A stretch of DNA of 8,777 nt from an uncultured Oscillospiraceae bacterium (lineage in GTDB: Bacteria; Bacillota; Clostridia; Oscillospirales; Acutalibacteraceae): NCBI GenBank assembly GCA_910588415.1, contig CAJUPK010000106.1:1-8777 (forward strand). Direction: 5' to 3'. The notes beneath the pieces are model-generated. The model did no database searches. It saw only the letters and a program-made list of their open reading frames with translations, and was not told the DNA's origin. This document shows, in pieces, positions 1 to 5,817 of the stretch (positions are counted from its first letter, which is position 1; each line of letters starts with the position of its first letter). A program made the translations under genes and the position numbers.

Positions 1-1652
1 TCCGTCAGGAATACATACAGGCTGCCGTTCTTCTGAACCAGCATTTGGCGGGTCAATACTTTCAGTGCATCCTCAACCCGGCCTTTCAATTCAATGCGGT
101 CATCCGCGATATTCTCCACCATCAAACTGGTGATATTGTCTATATTCGCCTCAATCTCCAGCACATACTTAACCATAAACAGAGTCTTCAGGACATTGAC
201 GGCAAACACATTGCTGTCTTTCTGCTCCGGGTTGATATAACTGTTGTCGTATGCCCGGATAATGACACCCCTATGGCTGTGGTCAAGGAAATTCTCCAGC
301 GCGTCGTAGAAGCGGTGGAACGGCACGATCACGCCGATCTCCTCCGTCTTTAGACCAGAGGCGGACTCCTTAAACACTGCAAGCATGGATCGCTCGCCCT
401 CGGACAAGTGCTTGCCGGAAGCACCGTGAGTACGGATGGACATAAGGACACTCGCCAGGAGGTTGAACTGATACGGCACAAACGGGTAGACCTCTGCAAA
501 GTCCTGTGCGCCTGCATACAGTTTTTTCTCCACCCCGTCATTGAACACGATCAGGTTTTTAATGACAGTTGTTTTCTGCTCAAACAGAAGCCGGAGCGTC
601 TGCGCTGCCGTGTCCGTCTTGTCGAGGATCCTTTTTTTGATTACCGCATCCACATTGGCAGAGGACAGGGACAAGCGCGTATCAAAGCGGCCCTGTATCT
701 TGGAGAAATCCCGGCCCTTCACCCTCGTAACGGAATCAATATCCTGCTGGCTCGTCACAGCAATCCATGCCCGGCCCTGGCATTCACGCCCAAGGTCCTC
801 TGTTACTGTCTGTAAGTTCAACATGAGATTGCTGTCTTCGCCGATGTACTGGCCTATCTCGTCCACCAGAAAAACTATGTGCTGATTCTTGCCCTTGCTG
901 TCCAGATAAACACGAACTCGCTTTGCAAAATCTTCCATGCTGATCGTGTAGGGTTCCGCCGTTTTCTCGCACCAGTTCCGTGCGGCGGCCATGCTCATAA
1001 AGCCCATAGATACAAGCGCGTCCACAACGCTATCCTGAATAAAGTCAAAGTCCTGACGCGATTCTTCCCAAGGGGAGCCATACTCGTCCTTAAACGTCGC
1101 TTTAAACTCCTCGTAGCGTCCATCCTCAGTCAGCTTCCGCTCCAAATCTGCCACATGGGGCATGGAACCGCAAAAGCCCAGTTTCTCGTTGAACACCCGC
1201 AAGAACACATTTGCAATGGCGTCCTTGTTTTGCTTTCCATTGGACTCGCTCTTGGAATCAATGTTAAACAGTATAACATCCGTAGGCGTTTCAGCCGCAA
1301 GGCGCATATCGGCCAGCACCATCGGGTCATGGATCTTCTGACCCTCCACAAAATAGTCCAGCGCAGTCTTACCGCCAACACGCTGGTTCCCCAGGAGGTA
1401 GGAGAGAATTTTCAGAAAGTGAGATTTACCACTCCCGAAAAAACCGGAAATCCATACCCCCATTTTTAGAGTCGTTCCCGTAATCCCCTTCTTATATGCC
1501 GCAAAGAAATCCCGGAAATGCTTTTCCAGTTCCTGTGTGACAATATATTCCTCCAGCTCCTGCGAGGCATTTGTGTCATCCCCCTGTCCCATGATGATGA
1601 CACCCTGAATTTCACGGTCTATCTTTTTCGCAAATAGTTCTTCAATCTGCAC
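1..1652 (-). CDS. brxC: BREX P-loop ATPase BrxC, N-terminal 550 codons (partial)
   Basis: BrxC is the large ATPase of BREX, a phage-resistance system that marks host DNA by methylation and blocks phage replication. The frame stays open from a GTG at 1652 to the window edge, about 550 codons of a protein usually near 1,200 residues. An SD (GGAGGT) lies 6 nt before the GTG, and no better start is visible in frame. The Walker A motif is GFFGSGKS at residues 70-77, followed by HFLK. The Walker B is IVFLVDE at about 259-265, with D264 and E265. The segment after Walker B (VTSQQD, then KGRDFSKIQGRF) reads as a continuous AAA-type ATPase core. It begins 13 nt after brxB ends, so it is surely co-transcribed. 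The family call rests on remembered similarity and on the diagnostic neighbours brxA and brxB. The C-terminal half is not in the window, so intactness is unknown. Confidence 0.93.
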   Translation of the reverse strand, partial: MQIEELFAKKIDREIQGVIIMGQGDDTNASQELEEYIVTQELEKHFRDFFAAYKKGITGTTLKMGVWISGFFGSGKSHFLKILSYLLGNQRVGGKTALDYFVEGQKIHDPMVLADMRLAAETPTDVILFNIDSKSESNGKQNKDAIANVFLRVFNEKLGFCGSMPHVADLERKLTEDGRYEEFKATFKDEYGSPWEESRQDFDFIQDSVVDALVSMGFMSMAAARNWCEKTAEPYTISMEDFAKRVRVYLDSKGKNQHIVFLVDEIGQYIGEDSNLMLNLQTVTEDLGRECQGRAWIAVTSQQDIDSVTRVKGRDFSKIQGRFDTRLSLSSANVDAVIKKRILDKTDTAAQTLRLLFEQKTTVIKNLIVFNDGVEKKLYAGAQDFAEVYPFVPYQFNLLASVLMSIRTHGASGKHLSEGERSMLAVFKESASGLKTEEIGVIVPFHRFYDALENFLDHSHRGVIIRAYDNSYINPEQKDSNVFAVNVLKTLFMVKYVLEIEANIDNITSLMVENIADDRIELKGRVEDALKVLTRQMLVQKNGSLYVFLT

Positions 1653-1665
1653 AACCACACCTCCA

Positions 1666-2244
1666 CTATTTCACAAGCCGGAACGCCCGGTAGTAGTTAT
1701 CGTCCTTAATCTCATTGAACAGAATCAGTTCCTGCTCATTGTAGGTTCCCGGAAAGAACATCACCACAGGGACACGTACAAATGCCTGATGCAGATTGTT
1801 CAAAACCTTGTACGACCGCAGGATGGGGTAACACTTGCCAATACCGACAAGGAACACAACTGCATTCTCCGGCGTGTGGTCTTTTATGTGCCGGAGAATC
1901 AGGCTGTCATCATCGTTTACCTTCAAGGAGTTGTTGACTGCCTTTACAATGCGGCTAATCCCTGCTTTACGCTCAAAGTCATAGCACTTGTCCATAAAGC
2001 CTCTTTGCTCAAGGAAATCTATGATCATGTCATACAAGTCGAATACGGCAAGCTCAAAGCCGTCTGTTCCGCCCTGATTTATATTTTTCAGGTATGCAAT
2101 ACGTTCCCGCACCTCTAATTCCCTCTCAGGGGGATAATCAAAGATCCAGTAGTTGACCTCGTTGGCCCTGCCGCTGCTCTGCCGGAAAGACGGCTTTCGG
2201 ATCGCGGCCTCCATTTCATCAAGCCGTGCTGTCAGGTCTGCCAT
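1666..2244 (-). CDS. brxB: BREX protein BrxB (DUF1788)
   Basis: This encodes 192 residues, the usual size for BrxB, a small conserved BREX protein whose biochemical role is not settled. Family-like features are the segment FLVGIGKCYP at 131-140 leading into SYKVLNNL, the MFFPGTY motif at 162-168, and the C-terminal NYYRAFRL at 183-190. No transmembrane segment or signal peptide is visible. The ATG at 2244 overlaps the brxA stop by one base (TAATG), which favours translational coupling. A GGGGGTGA stretch inside the end of brxA serves as the SD. It sits second in the order brxA-brxB-brxC, as in type I BREX. The plus-strand open frame across 1789-2118 is a shadow of this gene. Confidence 0.93.
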   Translation of the reverse strand: MADLTARLDEMEAAIRKPSFRQSSGRANEVNYWIFDYPPERELEVRERIAYLKNINQGGTDGFELAVFDLYDMIIDFLEQRGFMDKCYDFERKAGISRIVKAVNNSLKVNDDDSLILRHIKDHTPENAVVFLVGIGKCYPILRSYKVLNNLHQAFVRVPVVMFFPGTYNEQELILFNEIKDDNYYRAFRLVK

Positions 2245-2846
2245 TATCTCACCCCCGTCAAAGCGTTTATGAAGATTTTCATTCCATGCCCTTCAAGCCA
2301 CTGGTAAAACTCCGGCGTGAGGATGGGTTTGAAAACCCTGCGGGCATTTTTCGACTTGTCGATCATTCCTGCTTCATATAACATCGTGCGGTAACATCGG
2401 CCGAGTCGGTTCAGGGTCGCTTCTGTCCACCCGGCTACTTTTTCACTCTGGATCTGCTTGTTCTTAAAAAAAGCGCGCACATCGCTGTCTGTCAGTTCAT
2501 TTATACCGATAATCATTTTTTCACGAATGACCTCGTAGACAAAATCGAAAAACAGTGTATCGTCTGCCATTGCGCCCACCAGCGCAATGAGTTTCTGCGT
2601 TGCGAGGTCACTTTCAAGAAACATTGGATAGAAACTGCTGTCTAACCTGCTTACGCGGGCAGATACCGTACTGAATATCTGATTCGCACGGAGTGGCGTG
2701 GGTGCGGAGAAAATGTTTTCCCTCTGATTCAGACTTTTTACATCCTCCATGCTGCTGCCCTCGTTCAGAAGCGACACAACCTTGCGGAACTCGCTGAACC
2801 AAAAACACACCTTAACCGCGCCGGCGCTATACTCTTTTCTCTCCAT
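2244..2846 (-). CDS. brxA: BREX protein BrxA (DUF1819)
   Basis: This encodes 200 residues, the usual length of BrxA, the first gene of most type I BREX operons. BrxA proteins are small helical proteins; structural work on homologues, as I recall it, describes a fold related to NusB with DNA binding. The N-terminus begins with a YSAGAV segment typical of the family start. The middle (about 75-130) is rich in helices, with DDTLFFDFVYEV and the ELTDSDVRAFF segment. The C-terminal part carries LNRLGRCYRTML followed by EAGMI, as in other DUF1819 proteins. The ATG at 2846 has the SD AGGAGA 9 nt upstream. It starts 15 nt after the HTH gene and overlaps brxB by one base. No frameshift or truncation is visible. 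Confidence 0.92.
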   Translation of the reverse strand: MERKEYSAGAVKVCFWFSEFRKVVSLLNEGSSMEDVKSLNQRENIFSAPTPLRANQIFSTVSARVSRLDSSFYPMFLESDLATQKLIALVGAMADDTLFFDFVYEVIREKMIIGINELTDSDVRAFFKNKQIQSEKVAGWTEATLNRLGRCYRTMLYEAGMIDKSKNARRVFKPILTPEFYQWLEGHGMKIFINALTGVR

Positions 2847-2861
2847 AAGGCGTGTCTCCTT

Positions 2862-3095
2862 TCAATTTTTGTTTCTCTCCTGTCTTTGCGTCTGGTCTGG
2901 CAATATCTCCATGATGTCCTCTATACGGCAACCCATTTTCAGACATATTCGCTCCAACACATCAACATTTGTATTCTCTCCCTTTTCCAATTTGCTTAGA
3001 GTCGAATAGCTGATGCCGACATACTCCCGAAAATCTTTCTTTTTCATATCCCTATCGATGAGAACTTTGAATAGCTTTTTATAAGACACGGCCAT
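2862..3095 (-). CDS. Small Cro/C1-type HTH regulator heading the BREX operon
   Basis: This encodes 77 residues forming a single helix-turn-helix domain of the Xre/Cro family, HTH_26-like. The domain fills residues 4-64. The HTH core lies at about 19-38 (KKKDFREYVGIS, then STLSKLEKGE), and a third helical region follows (VDVLERICLKMGCRIEDI). The short C-terminal tail is polar and carries no effector domain. I chose the ATG at 3095 because GAGGAG lies 8 nt upstream and the family begins near this point. A longer frame reaching 3263 would run through the promoter. It stands 15 nt ahead of brxA on the same strand, so it is likely the operon's own repressor or activator. The regulator described for several BREX loci, BrxR, is a larger WYL-domain protein, so this is a different type. 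The precise regulatory role is inference. Confidence 0.85.
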   Translation of the reverse strand: MAVSYKKLFKVLIDRDMKKKDFREYVGISYSTLSKLEKGENTNVDVLERICLKMGCRIEDIMEILPDQTQRQERNKN

Positions 3096-3143
3096 TACCG
3101 CTGCTCCTCTCTGGCTTTCATTCCGCAAGTCAAATAAAACTAA

Positions 3144-3172
3144 ATTATAGTATAACATAAGAGGGGGTGAAA
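3144..3172 (-). promoter_or_regulatory. Likely promoter of the HTH-brxABC operon
   Basis: Read on the minus strand, a perfect -10 box TATAAT occupies 3144-3149. A weak -35-like TTTCAC lies 17 nt upstream at 3167-3172. An overlapping second -10-like TATACT lies at 3149-3154. The start of transcription would fall about 40 nt before the regulator ATG. The poor -35 fits a regulated promoter, but this is inference. Confidence 0.55.
3145..3155. promoter_or_regulatory. 11-bp palindrome over the BREX -10 box, candidate operator
   Basis: TTATA-G-TATAA is a perfect odd palindrome centred on base 3150. It covers the -10 region of the operon promoter. Small Cro/C1 dimers bind such short symmetric sites, so autoregulation by the first gene is plausible. 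AT-rich -10 regions produce such palindromes by chance, so confidence is low. Confidence 0.35.
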
Positions 3173-3570
3173 ATCGAGAAAAACTTTGCGAACACATCCA
3201 TGTTTTTGCCGAAGTCACCAAATCCCTGGATTTATTGGGAGCAATTTTGCAAAAGGCTTTCAAGCGGTGTGCTGTCCCTTGTTTTCCATATACATGATGG
3301 AACGGGGAGAGAGCAGTCTGCAGGCCCTACCAGATACTCCTCCTTGCGTCTGCACTTGGATTCTATGCCCTGGGCGCAGCAATTCAGACACTTTCAATAT
3401 GGTATATTTCCGATCATCCCTCTGTTATTTTACATCCAAATGGTAATAGGAGAAAAAGCATACTTTCATGTTTTCAAATGCCTTCCATTGCACAGTGTCT
3501 TTCACAGCCTATGCGCATTTCAATCGAATAAGGTTGTACGATTCCTGGAAAAAATCAAAATAACCCCAGC
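3173..3570. other. Gap without a recognisable gene
   Basis: About 400 nt between the BREX promoter and an inverted repeat before the AraC gene. Three plus-strand frames are partly open. The frame starting at 3167 gives 154 residues without family-like features and has its GG-rich stretch directly against the GTG. Another frame (first base of codon at 3169) reads like protein in two pieces separated by one TGA (near 3291), including a hydrophobic stretch coded at about 3330-3400. That could be a decayed membrane-protein gene, but I cannot name it. No tRNA, repeat array or clear promoter is visible. Confidence 0.4.
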
Positions 3571-3607
3571 TTTTCCTCTCTTTTTTGTGCAAGGATGGAG
3601 AGGAAAA
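3571..3607. repeat. 10-bp inverted repeat upstream of the AraC-type gene
   Basis: TTTTCCTCTC at 3571-3580 pairs perfectly with GAGAGGAAAA at 3598-3607, with a 17-nt loop between. A run of six T follows directly (after one A). It could act as a weak terminator for rightward transcription, or as a regulatory element, because a -10-like TATACT (3624-3629) follows closely. Confidence 0.4.
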
Positions 3608-3667
3608 ATTTTTTCAAATGCTTTATACTAGATAAAAATACATACGGTTGGTGACGGAGGTATCCCC

Positions 3668-4519
3668 ATGGAATGGATCGAAAGGCTGAACCAGAGTATC
3701 GTCTATATAGAAGAGCATTTAACAAGTGAAATGGATTATGAGCGGCTTGGGCAGATTGCCTGCTGTTCCGCCTATCACTATCAGAGGATGTTCACCTATA
3801 TGGCTGGGGTTACTCTGGCGGAATATATCCGAAGAAGAAAGATGTCATTAGCCGCTGTGGACCTGCAAACTAAAAATGAAAAAATCATCGATATTGCTGA
3901 AAAATACGGGTACCGTTCCCCCACTGCGTTCAACAGAGCTTTCCAAAGCATCCACGGCATAGCTCCATCCGCAGTCAAAGGGGAAGGGGTATCTGTAAAA
4001 TCGTTCCCGCCCCTTACATTTACCATGGCTGTTAAAGGAGTTGAAGAGATGAATTACCGAATAGAAACCAAAGAGGCTTTTCGGATTATCGGCATATCCG
4101 CGGAACTGCACCAGGAGGTTGAGCAAAACTTTATGGTTGTCCCGCAAATGTGGCAAGAGGCGGCTGTGAACGGGACCATTCAGAAGCTAGCCAGCATGAT
4201 GGATGCCCCTCCCCTGGGCTTGTTGGGCGTAAGCGCGTGTAATGACAAGGAGCAGTGGAAATATTTTATTGCTGTTTCCAGCACAAAGAACAGCCGTGAA
4301 TGGGAGGAATACACGGTGCCTGCATCTACCTGGGCAATTTTTCCCGGATCGGGCACAAACCGCTCGATTCAAGAGCTGGAACAACGTATTATTACTGAAT
4401 GGCTGCCTACCTCTGGGTATGAGTATGCTGACGCGCCCGATGTGGAGGTTTACCTACATGCAGATCCGGAAAATGCGCAGTATGAGGTGTGGATACCTGT
4501 AAGAAAAAAGCAGCCGTAA
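3668..4519 (+). CDS. AraC/Rob-type regulator with GyrI-like effector domain
   Basis: This encodes 283 residues in two domains. Residues 1-105 are an AraC DNA-binding domain (HTH_18). The first helix-turn-helix is at about 24-44 (YERLGQIACCSAYHYQRMF). The second, at about 73-96, ends in the typical SPTAFNRAFQSIHGIAPSAVK stretch. Residues from about 125 to 280 form a GyrI-like small-molecule binding domain, opening with the typical YRIETKEAFRIIGIS pattern and ending in YEVWIPV. Proteins with this layout (relatives of Rob) usually sense toxic or lipophilic compounds and switch efflux or resistance genes. Which compound is sensed cannot be read from the sequence. The ATG at 3668 has GGAGG 7 nt upstream. 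It points away from BREX and ends just ahead of a broken small gene. A -10-like TATACT at 3624-3629 lacks a clear -35, as is common for activator-dependent promoters. Confidence 0.9.
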   Translation: MEWIERLNQSIVYIEEHLTSEMDYERLGQIACCSAYHYQRMFTYMAGVTLAEYIRRRKMSLAAVDLQTKNEKIIDIAEKYGYRSPTAFNRAFQSIHGIAPSAVKGEGVSVKSFPPLTFTMAVKGVEEMNYRIETKEAFRIIGISAELHQEVEQNFMVVPQMWQEAAVNGTIQKLASMMDAPPLGLLGVSACNDKEQWKYFIAVSSTKNSREWEEYTVPASTWAIFPGSGTNRSIQELEQRIITEWLPTSGYEYADAPDVEVYLHADPENAQYEVWIPVRKKQP

Positions 4520-4529
4520 TGGAGGCAAT

Positions 4530-4721
4530 ATAGAAGAAACGTTTGGCTTGTTTATGGAGACAGTTGATCCGTGTTTCCGGGATTTTGTACGGCAGATTCA
4601 TAACGGCTTGATAGAGCAGGGCTGTAACTGCGAAACCAAGACCGCCAAAAGCGGTTTTATGCAGTATCGTATCTCCTGGGCAAGAGTAAGACGGGACTTG
4701 CCAGGCCGGAAAAGGCGGTGA
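4530..4721 (+). pseudogene. Truncated small gene behind the AraC-type regulator
   Basis: A reading frame of 55 residues (from ATG 4554) or 63 (from codon 4530) starts 10 nt after the regulator stop. The text reads like a real small globular protein: ETFGLFMETVDP, then FRDFVRQIHNGL, then KTAKSGFMQYRI. It then turns into an Arg-rich tail that stops early, so the C-terminal part seems lost or frameshifted. A good SD (GGAGG, 4521-4525) sits 4 nt before codon 4530, which is ATA. The original start may therefore have been an ATG there, now mutated. I believe related small proteins occur beside similar regulators in Clostridia, but I cannot name the family. The function is unknown. Confidence 0.45.
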
Positions 4722-4828
4722 ACCCCGCACTCATCCGGGGACTGGAACCGCCCAAAATTCTTTTGGAAAACTTGCCCCCTCTTTGAAATCCTATAATTTA
4801 ACCTGCCTGACCCTATAACCGCAAATAG

Positions 4829-4865
4829 AAAAACTGGCCTGGAGATACACTCCAGACCAGTTTTT
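4829..4865. terminator. Symmetric, probably bidirectional terminator
   Basis: AAAAACTGG-C-CTGGAG, loop ATACA, then CTCCAG-A-CCAGTTTTT. There are 15 paired bases with one C/A mismatch, A5 on one side and T5 on the other. It works as a rho-independent terminator on either strand. It closes the AraC transcript from the left and the minus-strand remnant (stop at 4867) from the right. Confidence 0.85.
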
Positions 4866-4866
4866 C

Positions 4867-5226
4867 TTATGCTTTCACCTCTATCCCCTGGCGGTATTGG
4901 TTTAAAATGCTGGTGTCAAAGGGCTGCCCCAACTGCCAGCCGAGAACCCGGGATTTTACAAATTCATCCAATTTGATTGCCTCCGCACGATGGATATTCG
5001 TAAGTGCGCGTACCGCATGAACTCGATCCCTTTCAGGAATTTTAGAAACGTATGCTTTTTGAGAATTTATTGCGCGGTCCAGGGGCGTTAGGCCCCTGGT
5101 AGGGTTTGGGGCAAAGCCCCAAGGTCTTGCCGGAGTGCGCGAACTGTGCGCACAGAGGCCCCATACGTGCGTAAGCTTTTTTATCCATTTTCTTTTAGAA
5201 AATGGATATGAGTTGGCTTTGCCAAC
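4867..5226 (-). pseudogene. C-terminal remnant of a minus-strand gene entering the hairpin array
   Basis: The minus frame ending with TAA at 4867-4869 is open for 120 codons, back to a stop at 5227. The last 70 or so residues look like genuine protein: charged and helical, with AYVSKIPERDRVHAVRALT, then RAEAIKLDEFVKSRVLGW and a final NQYRQ. No Met lies in this part. Upstream of about 5079 the frame passes through hairpin sequence and becomes Pro/Gly/Arg-rich low-quality text, so the 5' part of the gene seems to have been replaced by the array. The stop lies 2 nt from a terminator, as expected for a true gene end. I do not recognise the family. A mobile-element origin is possible but not shown. 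Confidence 0.4.
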
Positions 5227-5288
5227 TCAGTTACGGCCTTCGGCCGTCTTGTCTCACGACCTTTCTGGCGCTAAAGCGCGAGAAAGGT
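5079..5288. repeat. Hairpin array 1: at least seven unrelated stem-loops in 210 nt
   Basis: Consecutive perfect or near-perfect stem-loops: CCAGGGGC/GCCCCTGG (5079-5099); TTGGGGC-aaa-GCCCCAA (5106-5122); GTGCGC/GCGCAC (5135-5153); ATCCATTTTC/GAAAATGGAT (5183-5207); GAGTTGGC-ttt-GCCAACTC (5210-5228); ACGGCC-ttc-GGCCGT (5233-5247); and ACCTTTCT-g-GCGC-taaa-GCGC-g-AGAAAGGT (5259-5288). Most loops are 3-5 nt. The stems differ from each other, so this is neither a CRISPR nor a simple tandem repeat. None is followed by a clear U-run. The function is unknown. It lies between two decayed minus-strand frames. Confidence 0.8.
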
Positions 5289-5429
5289 ACAAGTTAACCA
5301 TTTTATTATAAAATAATGACATAGTCTTCCCACAGGCTGCCCCTTTGGAAATAACGGATTCCAACCCACATTCTTTCTGCTGATTTTTTCCGGCTGTATC
5401 GGCAGTATGGCTAGGCCCATTTGGGCAAT

Positions 5430-5603
5430 CTACGGCTGGATATGTGCACCCAGGTCAGCGGTCCTATCTCCCCAACTGCAAAGCTGTTTTAGAAGGAGGA
5501 CATTGCGTTCATGACAGTAGTACATGCCTGCAAACCTGCCATGCTTCTCATCATGCTCTGCGAGTCTTTCCGCAGATAACCGCAGCGCGTTATTCGAAAC
5601 CAT
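5430..5603 (-). CDS. Possible small protein gene or gene remnant (57 aa)
   Basis: The ATG at 5603 has AAGGAG 8 nt upstream and a frame of 57 codons ending in TAG at 5430-5432. The text has a natural composition: NALRLSAERLAEHDEK, then GRFAGMYYCHERNVLLLKQ. A His/Tyr/Cys patch lies in the centre, but there is no membrane segment. The same frame stays open upstream to a TAG at 5688-5690, with protein-like text (GRIYESGHETPEGAGRM). It may therefore be the tail of a longer, damaged gene instead. I do not recognise a family. The opposite-strand frame at 5444-5707 is Cys/His-rich and looks like its shadow. Confidence 0.35.
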   Translation of the reverse strand: MVSNNALRLSAERLAEHDEKHGRFAGMYYCHERNVLLLKQLCSWGDRTADLGAHIQP

Positions 5604-5757
5604 ACGCCCTGCTCCTTCTGGCGTTTCATGGCCGCTCTCATAAATTCTGCCCGTGGAGACGCAGTCTCTATAACTTAGCCGAGAAAGCTATGTTTACCGT
5701 AGTATAAAGCCTATAGCAAGCCAGAAATTGCAGACCTCAACTAAACTCTATATAGCA

Positions 5758-5802
5758 AATGGGCAGGCAGAAAGCTCCATGCGCCCCTTCCGCCTGCCCA
5801 TT
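5758..5802. terminator. Stem-loop behind spoIVB, probable terminator
   Basis: AATGGGCAGGC (5758-5768) pairs perfectly with GCCTGCCCATT (5792-5802), with a 23-nt interior. It starts 16 nt after the spoIVB stop codon on the minus strand. No strong U-run follows on that strand, so termination may be partial or may depend on other factors. Confidence 0.55.
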
Positions 5803-5817
5803 CTGGCTTTTGCTCAG

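Noticed and set aside
45..1469. Several plus-strand frames over the first 1.5 kb
   Set aside because: All lie antisense to brxC, which has Walker A, Walker B and continuous family-like sequence.
3167..3631. Plus-strand open frame of 154 residues right of the BREX promoter
   Set aside because: It has no family-like pattern and no spaced SD, it overlaps the promoter region of the opposite operon, and another frame reads more like protein.
5079..5288. CRISPR array or tandem terminators
   Set aside because: There is no constant repeat or regular spacer length, and the stems are not followed by U-runs.
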